DNA of 44,511 nucleotides from Comamonadaceae bacterium. GTDB taxonomy: Bacteria > Pseudomonadota > Gammaproteobacteria > Burkholderiales > Burkholderiaceae_C. Numbering within the stretch: the first letter of the stretch is position 1; every line of letters begins with the position of its first letter. This document shows, piece after piece, positions 1 to 8,483 of the stretch. The stretch covers positions 1 to 44,511 of the forward strand of contig CANJOS010000006.1 in NCBI GenBank assembly GCA_947476015.1, given 5' to 3'. The translations under genes and the position numbers were made by a program. The notes beneath the pieces are model-generated. The model worked only from the letters and a program-made list of their open reading frames with translations. It ran no database searches and was not told where the DNA came from.

Positions 1-196
1 ACGAGCCGATTCAGTTCGGGTGAAACGGGCAATCTCTACGCGCAGCAATACCAAGTAGGCACACGTTGATCTGGTTCCGGAGAGTGTGCGGGTAGGTAGC
101 GCCGAGCCGAGTGGGCAACCCTCGGCCCAGAGTAATGGCGGTCACATTGACGGCAACGTCAATGCACAGAATCCGGCTTATCGGTGGGCTTCACAC
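1..196 (+). ncRNA. rnpB: RNase P RNA component, 3' portion (5' end lies outside the window)
   Basis: Recognised RNase P conserved segments: GGGTAGGTAGCGCCGAGCC...GAGTAATGGCGGTCACA...CACAGAATCCGGCTTATCGGTGGGCTTCACAC, followed by TTTTT (197-201). The 3' end matches the bacterial ACAGAA(C/T)CCGGCTTATCGG signature. ORFs called across it are spurious. Confidence 0.93.
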
Positions 197-199
197 TTT

Positions 200-727
200 T
201 TATCGCGTCGGCACCAAGCTGGCTGCCAATGCAAACACAGAGTTGGGCACGTTCATTTTGACGGGTTGGCTTTTGGGCTTGGCAAACACACCGCGCTTCA
301 CCACAGAGGGTGCCGGCTCTACGGTCACACCTTTGGCACGCTGTTCAGACACCAACTGGCGCAAGCTGATGGACTGCAAATGCGCCAACATTTTTTCGTT
401 CAAGCTGGCCCATAACTCACTGCTCATCCATGTGCTGCCTTCGGCGTTGGTGGCGTCTTCGGATTCTGCAGGACTGTCCACAGCGCTCACGATATCGGCC
501 ATCGTGATTTTTTCGGCATTTCGGGCCAAAGAGTAACCGCCACCAGGACCGCGTGTGCTTTCAACCAATTGGTGTTGGCGCAATTTGCTGAACAGTTGCT
601 CTAAGTAGGAGAGTGAAATTTGGTGACGTTCGCTGATGGCCGAGAGCGAAACAGGGCCTCGGTCCTCGCGCAAGGCGACATCGATCATGGCCGTGACGGC
701 AAAACGACTTTTGGTGCTCAAACGCAT
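200..727 (-). CDS. Rrf2 family transcriptional regulator, IscR-like, lacking Fe-S cysteines
   Basis: MRLSTKSRFAVTAMIDVAL...ISLSYLEQLFSKLRQHQLVESTRGPGGGYSLAR is typical of IscR. The start is placed at the internal ATG (727), preceded by SD-like AAGGAAG, rather than at 748. There is no Cys in the protein. Confidence 0.9.
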   Translation of the reverse strand: MRLSTKSRFAVTAMIDVALREDRGPVSLSAISERHQISLSYLEQLFSKLRQHQLVESTRGPGGGYSLARNAEKITMADIVSAVDSPAESEDATNAEGSTWMSSELWASLNEKMLAHLQSISLRQLVSEQRAKGVTVEPAPSVVKRGVFAKPKSQPVKMNVPNSVFALAASLVPTR

Positions 728-871
728 GGTGGCTTCCTTTCGGCGCAAGCGGCGAAACTATCAGGAGAACATTTTCTCAAACTTACAAGCACAATTGAGG
801 ATGACCGGATAAATTTCAAGGGCTTCTATGTCAAAAATGTGGCAAAAATGCGCCAAAAAGGCGTCATTTTT

Positions 872-1606
872 TCAAAATCTTTCATAGGGCATGAGGGCAC
901 GCCATTGGCCAGCCGCCAAAGGAGCCATCAAAACCCGACCCATCCTGACTCTTTTGAGACCTATCAGCCGAAGGCCAGTATTTTCAATGACACCGGCGGC
1001 ATACCCCGGTTGGTATCCCTTGAAAGCCATGCGCAAACCCGTTTTGCTTGGGTTCTCGCTGCTGATGCTGGTTTTAAGGCCTGTGGCGCACAAGTCGTGG
1101 AGTTGGTCGGGGCTGACCGAACCTTGCACTTCGGCCAGCATTTCATGTTCTAGAGGGTTGCGCTCGTCTTGCAGTTTGCGCAGCATGCTGGGGTCTTCTG
1201 ACAAAATGACCAAACCCGTCGCAGCATCTTCCAAAGCGGCCGCGCATTGCAGTATTTTTTGAAGGCGCGGCGTGAGGCTGATGCCAGAGCGGTCTTGCTT
1301 GGATCGCATCTCGGGCGATAAGGATTTCCAAATATTGGCATGGCTCTTGGCCAAACAACTTTGACCGGCTGACTTGTGCAAGATGACTGTGAGCAGGGGC
1401 ACTTTCCCCCTCTGAGCGGTGCTGTGGATGTCGATGTTTTCATTGCTGACACGGTGAGCGGGCTCGTCCACCACCGCCTCATTGACTTTGACCCAGCCAC
1501 CCACAATCACTTGCTCTGCCTCACTGCGCGAGCATTTCAATATATCGGCCACGCGTTTAGACAGTCGAATGCCCTCGGTCTCCTTGTTTGTACTTGGGGC
1601 AGTCAT
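872..1606 (-). CDS. S4-domain RsuA/RluF-like protein (degenerate rRNA pseudouridine synthase homologue)
   Basis: N-terminal S4 domain (RLSKRVADILKCSRSEAEQVIVGGWVKVNEAVV) and C-terminal LIGLKRVRMGRVLMAPLAAGQWRAL, resembling the RsuA/RluF C-terminus. Confidence 0.75.
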   Translation of the reverse strand: MTAPSTNKETEGIRLSKRVADILKCSRSEAEQVIVGGWVKVNEAVVDEPAHRVSNENIDIHSTAQRGKVPLLTVILHKSAGQSCLAKSHANIWKSLSPEMRSKQDRSGISLTPRLQKILQCAAALEDAATGLVILSEDPSMLRKLQDERNPLEHEMLAEVQGSVSPDQLHDLCATGLKTSISSENPSKTGLRMAFKGYQPGYAAGVIENTGLRLIGLKRVRMGRVLMAPLAAGQWRALMPYERF

Positions 1607-1612
1607 GGCATG

Positions 1613-3253
1613 TCAGTTGTTGCCAGCTGGCATAGACCGAATGCGGTCCACATGGGCCTGCAATGACCGAGCGGCCACTGGCCACAAACGTTCGGGCACA
1701 TCTTGGTAGGCGTGGGCCACCCAAGTTTCCAAAGTGCCATGTGGCAGTGCCTGCATGGCCGCCATCACTTTGGCTTCGCGTTTCAACCGGTGGGCTTTGA
1801 GTTGGGCAATGGCTTGGGAGGCAAAACCCAGAACATAGCCGTGCGCCGGCAAAATGTAGTCAAGTGAATGTGTGTGGCATTCAGCCGCCATCAGGTCCAA
1901 TGAATCAAGGTAGTCGTTCATATTGCCGTCGGGTGGATTGACGATGGTGGTACTGCCGTTCAAGACATGGTCGCCTGAGAAAAGTAAGCCATCTTCAAGC
2001 AAAGCCAAACAAACATGATTGGCCGCATGGCCCGGTGTGTGGATCACTTTCAGGGAATGCTCGCCCACCTGCAAAATCTCGCCATGCGTCAATGCTCTGT
2101 CGGGGCTGAACTGGCTTTGTGCATTGGCTGTGCTGGCCGATGGCAAACCCAAAATGGGGGGTGTGCCGCAAGCTTGGTTTTGGCAAAGTGCTTGCAATGG
2201 TTTGGCACCAGGTGAGTGGTCAGGGTGTGAGTGGGTGCACACAATCATTCGAATATTGCCGCCAGTGGCGCGCCAAATTCTTTCAATGTGACCCGTGTCA
2301 TCTGGGCCTGGATCGATCACGATGTAGCCGCTTTGGGGGTCGCCCACCCAGTAGGTGTTGGTGCCAGGGCCGGTCATCACACCGGGGTTGGGTGCCGTGA
2401 GTCGCTGAACATTTTTCAGGAGTGACACGGGGTGATCAGTTTGCCAATCGAGGTGGTGAACGATTTGGCCATCGGGGCTCACCAGCGCCAATTCGCCGAA
2501 AGGTGCTTCGTGCTCCATGAAACGTTGTTCTTGACCCGCCAACCATGCGCCACGGGGGCAACTGGCCCACAAGGGCTCATCGTTGACGGCACAGGCATCC
2601 AAGATGGCTTGGACCTTGTCAAAATTTTTGAGGCGTTGCAGTGTTCGAATGGTGGGAAAGATGAGGAAGAATTGGCCCGCTTCATGTCGCTCTAGGGCCT
2701 CAGCAGGTCGAACCCAAACGGGCTCAAACTGCTCTGACTCGTCGGCCACAGGCGTTTGCCCCTCAGGCATTCGGGCGACTAAAAAGGGCACATCAAAGCG
2801 TTTGGGCAGGTCTCTGTCGGTGATCCAGTGGGCCAGAACGTAAACCTGATCAGCCGCCAGTTGAAGCCCTCTGGCATGACATTGCGCTGCGAAGGGCTGA
2901 CTTCTGTCGAGCGCCTCAATGTCTTGGGCATTGGCCAAGCTGTGATCGGGGCGATAGGCCAACAAAATACCAAGTTCTTCAAAGCTTTCTCGGATGGCCG
3001 CAATGGCTTGGGTGAGTCGCAAATCACTTTGCGTGGCGCGCCGTTTGGCTTGTGCGTGCGACTGAAGGTCGAGAGCATCAATGCCCCCCCCTGGAAAAAC
3101 ATAGGCTCCAGGTGCAAAACTGGCGGTAAGTGAGCGACGCGTCATGAGCACTTCGACGCCTTCGGCACTGTCGCGCAGCAACAGCACCGTGGCGGCTGGC
3201 TTGGGGGCCGCAGTCTCTCGTTGGGGATGCAAAAGTTGGAGGGGTCTGACCAT
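1613..3253 (-). CDS. NUDIX domain-MBL fold metallo-hydrolase fusion
   Basis: N-terminal NUDIX-like region (TVLLLRDSAEGVEVLMTRRS...FPGGGID...AIRESFEELGIL). C-terminal MBL motifs CTHSHPDHSPG, HTPGHAANHVCL, FSGDHVL, PAHGYVLG. The start is re-set to MVRPLQ (3253), because the ORF extension to 3709 is antisense to dapF. Confidence 0.85.
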   Translation of the reverse strand: MVRPLQLLHPQRETAAPKPAATVLLLRDSAEGVEVLMTRRSLTASFAPGAYVFPGGGIDALDLQSHAQAKRRATQSDLRLTQAIAAIRESFEELGILLAYRPDHSLANAQDIEALDRSQPFAAQCHARGLQLAADQVYVLAHWITDRDLPKRFDVPFLVARMPEGQTPVADESEQFEPVWVRPAEALERHEAGQFFLIFPTIRTLQRLKNFDKVQAILDACAVNDEPLWASCPRGAWLAGQEQRFMEHEAPFGELALVSPDGQIVHHLDWQTDHPVSLLKNVQRLTAPNPGVMTGPGTNTYWVGDPQSGYIVIDPGPDDTGHIERIWRATGGNIRMIVCTHSHPDHSPGAKPLQALCQNQACGTPPILGLPSASTANAQSQFSPDRALTHGEILQVGEHSLKVIHTPGHAANHVCLALLEDGLLFSGDHVLNGSTTIVNPPDGNMNDYLDSLDLMAAECHTHSLDYILPAHGYVLGFASQAIAQLKAHRLKREAKVMAAMQALPHGTLETWVAHAYQDVPERLWPVAARSLQAHVDRIRSMPAGNN

Positions 3254-3292
3254 GGGGCTGATTATCGGGCCTGAACCGAGGATAATTCCAGC

Positions 3293-4183
3293 ATGCGAAT
3301 TCGCTTTACAAAAATGCAAGGGGCGGGCAACGACTTTGTGGTGCTCGACGAAACGCGCACGCGCAACCACCTTACTGCGGCCCAATACCGTTTTCTGGCC
3401 GATCGCCATTTTGGGGTCGGCGCCGATCAAATTTTGACGGTTCGCCCCGCGCCTTCCCCCTCGCTTGATTTTGAGTACATCATTCACAACGCCGATGGCG
3501 GTGAGGTGGAGCACTGTGGCAACGGTGCGCGTTGTTTTGTGCGTTATGTGAAAGACAAGGGCCTGACTGCCAAAGACACGGTGCGCGTCAAAATTCAAAA
3601 GGGTGAAATTGAACTGCGCATGAACGCGGATGGCCGGGTCACGGTCAACATGGGCTCGCCCGTTATCGATTTGCCTCAAGTTCCTTTTTTGCCTACCGGT
3701 CTGAATCACACCCTCGTCAATGCTTGCGAAGTTTGGCGCTTACCCTTGTCTGGGCCACCTGCTGATAGCACGGCCGATGTGGTGGTGATTTCAATGGGTA
3801 ATCCGCATGCTGTTCAATGTGTCGACAACATTGACACTGCTGCTGTTCAGCAAGATGGCCCCCGAATTGTGAACCACCCTGCTTTTCCAAACCGCGTTAA
3901 CGCAGGATTTATGCAAATCCTAAGCCGTGATGCAGTGCGTTTGCGCGTTTATGAGCGGGGGGCTGGTGAAACTCTGGCCTGTGGCACAGGCGCCTGTGCA
4001 GCGGTGGTAGCGGGCATCCGCATGGGTTTGTTGAATGCCAAGGTCGATGTCCAGACACTGGGCGGCTTGCTCACAATTGAATGGCAAGGCGCTGCATCGA
4101 ATGACCTCTCCGAGGTGGTGTTGATGACCGGCCCTGCAACGTCCGTTTTTGAAGGCGAGATCGAGGTTCCCAATTTGCCTTGA
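3293..4183 (+). CDS. dapF: diaminopimelate epimerase
   Basis: [20 protein letters not shown]; catalytic Cys motifs [10 protein letters not shown] and LACGTGACA. Confidence 0.97.
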   Translation: MRIRFTKMQGAGNDFVVLDETRTRNHLTAAQYRFLADRHFGVGADQILTVRPAPSPSLDFEYIIHNADGGEVEHCGNGARCFVRYVKDKGLTAKDTVRVKIQKGEIELRMNADGRVTVNMGSPVIDLPQVPFLPTGLNHTLVNACEVWRLPLSGPPADSTADVVVISMGNPHAVQCVDNIDTAAVQQDGPRIVNHPAFPNRVNAGFMQILSRDAVRLRVYERGAGETLACGTGACAAVVAGIRMGLLNAKVDVQTLGGLLTIEWQGAASNDLSEVVLMTGPATSVFEGEIEVPNLP

Positions 4184-4252
4184 GGCGCCTGCATTGGGTA
4201 AGCTCTCCCCATCCCATCAAAAATTTTCATCGAATTACACAGAAAGACAGGC

Positions 4253-4948
4253 ATGACTTCAACTTCCATCAATCCGATGAATCCCATTACCGAGGACGAC
4301 ATCGCCGATTTTTTGGCCAACACGCCTGACTTCTTTGAGCGCCACGCGCAGTTGTTGTCCAGCGTTCATTTGATGAGCCCTGACAACCACCGTTCGGTGA
4401 GTTTGCAAGAGCGTCAAGCTCAAATGTTGCGCGACAAAATTCGCGCGCTTGAAATGCGCATCATGGACATGATTCGCCATGGCAACGAGAATATGATCAT
4501 CACCGAGAAGCTCCAGAAATGGGCCTGTGAGTTGCTTCAAACACCGGCCGCTGAACGTGTTCCGTCTGCGCTGAAAAATATTGAGTTGCGTTTTCAAGTG
4601 CCTCAAGTGGCGGCGCGATTATGGGGCGTGGCCGACGTCTTTGCTGATGCGTCCTATGCACAGGCCGTGAGCGATGAAGTGAAGCAGGCGGCGCAAAGCT
4701 ATGCTTCGACCTTCGTCGGTGCAAGCTCGGGCATCGAGGCTGTGAATTGGTTGCAAGTGCCAGCGCAAGCTGCTTCTGTGGCCTTGCTGCCCCTGCGTTT
4801 GACAAAGGGAGCCGCACCCTTCGGTTTGTTGGTCTTGGCTTCTCCCGATGCCCAGCGGTTTCACAGCGGCATGGGCACCGATTTTCTCGATCATTTGGCT
4901 GAACTTTGCAGCGCTGCTTTGTCAGCCTTGCTGCCTGCGAAGGCCTGA
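4253..4948 (+). CDS. DUF484 family protein
   Basis: DIADFLANTPDFFERHAQLLSSVHL...SLQERQAQMLRDKIRALEMRIMDMIRHGNEN, immediately upstream of xerC as is typical. Confidence 0.9.
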   Translation: MTSTSINPMNPITEDDIADFLANTPDFFERHAQLLSSVHLMSPDNHRSVSLQERQAQMLRDKIRALEMRIMDMIRHGNENMIITEKLQKWACELLQTPAAERVPSALKNIELRFQVPQVAARLWGVADVFADASYAQAVSDEVKQAAQSYASTFVGASSGIEAVNWLQVPAQAASVALLPLRLTKGAAPFGLLVLASPDAQRFHSGMGTDFLDHLAELCSAALSALLPAKA

Positions 4949-4951
4949 GCC

Positions 4952-5929
4952 ATGGACGAGCGCGTTGCTCGTTACTTAGACCATGTGCGTTTTGAAAAAC
5001 GCTTGGCCGAGAGAACTTCGACCCTGTATGCATTGGACCTGCAAAAACTTTCTGAATTGGCAGAAACTGCGCAAGTCGATTTAGCGCAAGTTCAAACACA
5101 GCATGTACGCCGTTGGGTAGCGAACATGCACAGCAAAGGAAGAACCGGCCGTGGCATTGCCTTGATATTGTCGGGTTGGCGCGGTTTCTACCATTGGCTG
5201 GCGCGAGAAAAACTCATCTCGCACAACCCCGTTGAAGGCGTTCGCGCACCCAAAGTTTCCAAACCTTTGCCCAAGGCCTTGGGGGTCGATGAGGCTGTTC
5301 AATTGGCCGAGCATGTGGAATCAGCTGACGATCCCTGGTTAGAGGCCAGAGACGCGGCCATGGTGGAGTTGCTTTATGGGTGTGGTTTGCGTGTGGCTGA
5401 GTTGACGGGTCTTGATGTGGTGGCCAGCACCGGAGCGGCGCAAAAAGGGCGAGGTTGGATTGACGTGCAAGGTGGCGAAGTCATGGTTCAAGGCAAGGGC
5501 GGTAAGCGTCGAACCGTGCCATTGGGACAAGCAGCGGTGAAAGCTTTGGAAGTTTGGTTGCCCCTCAGAAGCCAAGCGCTGGGCATGATGGATCAATCGG
5601 TGGCAGGTCTTTCTGATGCGGCGCTGGCCCTTTTCCCTGGGCGCTATGGCACTCGATTAACGGCGCAATCTGTGTGGCAAAGGCTGAAACGCCGCAGCTT
5701 GTTGGCGGGATTGGCAACGCCTGTGCATCCGCACATGTTGCGACATTCTTTTGCCAGCCATGTTTTGCAATCCAGCAGCGATTTGAGAGCGGTTCAGGAA
5801 TTGTTAGGCCACGCCAATATCAGCACCACGCAGGTTTACACCCGTTTGGATTTTCAACACTTGGCCAAAGCCTACGATGCAGCGCATCCGAGGGCCAAGC
5901 GGGGCTCAGGGCGGGGTGGTTCTAAGTAG
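4952..5929 (+). CDS. xerC: tyrosine recombinase XerC
   Basis: Tyrosine recombinase motifs: LLYGCGLRVAELTGL, HPHMLRHSFASHVLQSS, LGHANISTTQVYTRLDF. Confidence 0.95.
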   Translation: MDERVARYLDHVRFEKRLAERTSTLYALDLQKLSELAETAQVDLAQVQTQHVRRWVANMHSKGRTGRGIALILSGWRGFYHWLAREKLISHNPVEGVRAPKVSKPLPKALGVDEAVQLAEHVESADDPWLEARDAAMVELLYGCGLRVAELTGLDVVASTGAAQKGRGWIDVQGGEVMVQGKGGKRRTVPLGQAAVKALEVWLPLRSQALGMMDQSVAGLSDAALALFPGRYGTRLTAQSVWQRLKRRSLLAGLATPVHPHMLRHSFASHVLQSSSDLRAVQELLGHANISTTQVYTRLDFQHLAKAYDAAHPRAKRGSGRGGSK

Positions 5930-5979
5930 GCAAGTCTGACTGCCAGAGTTTTTCTCACTGACAGTGGGACAATGGCGTG

Positions 5980-7164
5980 ATGAAAACGATTCGACTCAAA
6001 GCCGGCAAAGAGCGCTCACTTCAGCGGCAACATCCTTGGATTTTTGAATCGGCCATTGGCAAAGGCGACGCCGATGCAGGTGAAACAGTTCGTGTGGAGT
6101 CTCACGAAGGTGTTTTTTTGGCATGGGCTGCGTTCAGCCCCGCCTCTCGCATCAGGGCCCGTGTTTGGAGCTTTGACGAAGCTCAGCGCATTGATGCCAA
6201 CTTCATTCAAACCCTGATTGAAAAGTCTGTGGCTGCACGCAGCTTGTTCAATATTCAAAGCAATGGCATGCGCTTGGTGCATGGCGAATCGGATGGCTTG
6301 CCTGGCTTGGTGGTGGACCGTTATGACGATACGCTGGTGGCGCAATTCACATCGTGTGGCCCCGAAAAATACAAAGAGGTCATGGCCGATGCTTTATTGA
6401 AGGCGACCGGGCTTGCCAAGTTGTACGAGCGATCTGACGCCAATGTGCGATCTTTGGAAGGATTGCCGGAAGTGACCGGGTGGCTGAGAGGCGATGGGCC
6501 AACTGAATTGACCTTGCAAGAGCATCACTGGCAATTGAGTCTGAACATTGCAGAGGGCCATAAAACAGGTTTTTATTTGGACCAGCGCGACAGCCGCCAT
6601 CGCTTTTATCAGCACACTCAGTTTCGCAAATTTCAAAGCGTCCTCAATTGTTATTGCTACACGGGTGGTTTCAGCGTAGCGGCCTTGGCGGCCGGGGCGA
6701 AGCACGTCACTTCCATTGACTCATCTGGCCCTGCTCTTGAAAAAGCGAAAGCCAATGTGTTGCTCAATGGCTTTGAGGTGTCGCGTACCACTTTCATGGA
6801 TGCCGATGTGAATGCCTCGCTCAGGCAATTCATCGAACAAGGCCGCCAGTTTGACGCCATTGTTCTGGACCCACCAAAATTTGCCCCTAGCGCTGCCCAC
6901 GCCGAGCGCGCGGCCAGAGCCTACAAAGACATCAACCGCTTGGCCTTCAAATTGTTGGCACCCGGCGGGGAGTTGTTCACCTATTCCTGTTCGGGCGGGA
7001 TCAGCGCTGATCTGTTTCACAAAATTGTGGCTTCAGCCGGCACCGATGCTGGGGTCGACGGCTACATCAGCGAACGCTTGCAAGGCGCACCCGACCACCC
7101 CATGACCATTTATTTCCCTGAAGGCGAATACCTCAAGGGTTTGGTGGTTGTGAAGAAGCAATAA
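5980..7164 (+). CDS. rlmI: class I SAM-dependent 23S rRNA methyltransferase, RlmI-like
   Basis: N-terminal PUA-like region (KAGKERSLQRQHPWIFESAIGK), then GFYLDQRDSR, NCYCYTGGFSVAAL, VLDPPKFAPS. The ATG at 5980 is preferred to the GTG at 5977. Confidence 0.88.
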   Translation: MKTIRLKAGKERSLQRQHPWIFESAIGKGDADAGETVRVESHEGVFLAWAAFSPASRIRARVWSFDEAQRIDANFIQTLIEKSVAARSLFNIQSNGMRLVHGESDGLPGLVVDRYDDTLVAQFTSCGPEKYKEVMADALLKATGLAKLYERSDANVRSLEGLPEVTGWLRGDGPTELTLQEHHWQLSLNIAEGHKTGFYLDQRDSRHRFYQHTQFRKFQSVLNCYCYTGGFSVAALAAGAKHVTSIDSSGPALEKAKANVLLNGFEVSRTTFMDADVNASLRQFIEQGRQFDAIVLDPPKFAPSAAHAERAARAYKDINRLAFKLLAPGGELFTYSCSGGISADLFHKIVASAGTDAGVDGYISERLQGAPDHPMTIYFPEGEYLKGLVVVKKQ

Positions 7165-7190
7165 ACTCTCTTTTTATTTGGAGCATCTTC

Positions 7191-8288
7191 ATGGCTTTGA
7201 TTCCCACCACCATCCTGACCGGTTTTTTAGGCTCAGGAAAAACCACCTTGCTCAAGCGCGTCCTCACGGAAGCGCATGGCCAAAAAATTGCCATCATCGA
7301 AAATGAATTTGGCGAAGAAAACATTGACAGCGATATATTGGTGTCCGACACCCAAGAGCAAATCATTCAAATGAGCAACGGCTGTATCTGTTGCACCATT
7401 CGGGAAGATTTGCGCACCACCTTGCAAACCTTGGCAGCTCAAAAACGCAAGGGTGAACTTCACTTTGACCGCGTGGTCATTGAAACCACGGGTTTGGCAG
7501 ACCCTGGCCCTGTGGCACAAACTTTTTTCATGGACGATGAAGTTGCCGAAAGCTTTTTGTTGGATTCCATCCTCACCTTGGTGGATGCGAAGCACGCTGC
7601 TCAGCAGTTGAATGACCGACAAGAGGCGCGCCGTCAAGTGGGTTTTGCAGATCAAATCTTCATTAGCAAGGCCGACCTTGTGTCGCCCGCAGAGCTGGAC
7701 GCACTGAAGCACCGCTTGGGACACATGAACCCGCGCGCGCCCCAAAAAGTGGTCCATTTTGGCGAAGTGTCATTGGCCGAGGTGTTTGATTTGCGCGGTT
7801 TCAACTTGAACGCCAAGCTGGACATCGACCCCGACTTCTTAATGGACGATCACACTGATCATGGCCACGTGCACGATGCGCATCCTGGGCATGACACGGC
7901 TCACCCTGAGCAACACGACCATGAGCATGGTGAGCATTGCGCGCATCCTTCCCATCAAGGTGAAGGGCACGGGCATCACCATCACCATGACGATGATGTG
8001 AAGAGTTTCGTTTTCAAATCAGATCGACCCTTCGATCCCGCCAAGCTGGAAGACTTTTTGGGTGCCATCGTGAACGTCTATGGCCCTCGCATGCTGAGAT
8101 ACAAGGGTGTTTTGAACATGAAAGGTACTGAGCGAAAAGTTATTTTTCAGGGCGTGCACCAGCTCATGGGCAGTGATTTGGGTCCACTTTGGACTGAAAA
8201 CGAGGCCAAAATGAGCAAAATGGTGTTTATCGGCATCGACTTGCCAAAAGACATTTTGTTGCAGGGTTTGGATCAATGTTTGGTTTAG
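7191..8288 (+). CDS. CobW/COG0523 G3E-family GTPase, putative metallochaperone
   Basis: P-loop GFLGSGKTTLLKR, ENEFGEENID, GCICCTIREDL (CxCC), SKADL, and a His-rich loop DDHTDHGHVHDAHPGHDTAHPEQHDHEHGEHCAHPSHQGEGHGHHHHHDDD. Confidence 0.93.
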   Translation: MALIPTTILTGFLGSGKTTLLKRVLTEAHGQKIAIIENEFGEENIDSDILVSDTQEQIIQMSNGCICCTIREDLRTTLQTLAAQKRKGELHFDRVVIETTGLADPGPVAQTFFMDDEVAESFLLDSILTLVDAKHAAQQLNDRQEARRQVGFADQIFISKADLVSPAELDALKHRLGHMNPRAPQKVVHFGEVSLAEVFDLRGFNLNAKLDIDPDFLMDDHTDHGHVHDAHPGHDTAHPEQHDHEHGEHCAHPSHQGEGHGHHHHHDDDVKSFVFKSDRPFDPAKLEDFLGAIVNVYGPRMLRYKGVLNMKGTERKVIFQGVHQLMGSDLGPLWTENEAKMSKMVFIGIDLPKDILLQGLDQCLV

Positions 8289-8322
8289 TTTTTCAGAAAC
8301 CGTTTTAAGGCCGTTCAGTCGC

Positions 8323-8328
8323 TACAAT
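8323..8328 (+). promoter_or_regulatory. candidate -10 element (TACAAT) for the dksA-like gene, implying a ~150-nt 5' leader
   Basis: TACAAT hexamer in the intergenic gap after cobW; no clear -35. Confidence 0.4.
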
Positions 8329-8483
8329 CTGCGCCCTGACGAGGTACCTTAATTGGCACCTCCATGCGCCCAAAAGGTCGAAAAATATGGGTTTTGACGC
8401 AAATGAGACGCTGACCACAATTCATTTGCCAATGGCTGGCACCTTCATGGGGTGCGCAAGCCACCACGGCTAGGAGACAGGAC

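Noticed and set aside
86-536. Plus-strand ORFs 86..415 and 111..536
   Set aside because: They lie across the rnpB 3' end and antisense to the IscR-like gene; no recognisable protein.
3254-3709. N-terminal extension of the 698-aa NUDIX-MBL ORF
   Set aside because: It is antisense to dapF and has no domain-like sequence. The real start is MVRPLQ at 3253.
4500-5099. 199-aa minus-strand ORF spanning DUF484/xerC
   Set aside because: Shadow ORF rich in Arg/Pro/His; overlaps two supported genes.
4952-5929. xerC as evidence for an integrated mobile element
   Set aside because: Chromosomal XerC in its usual dapF-DUF484-xerC context; no att sites, transposase or phage genes nearby.
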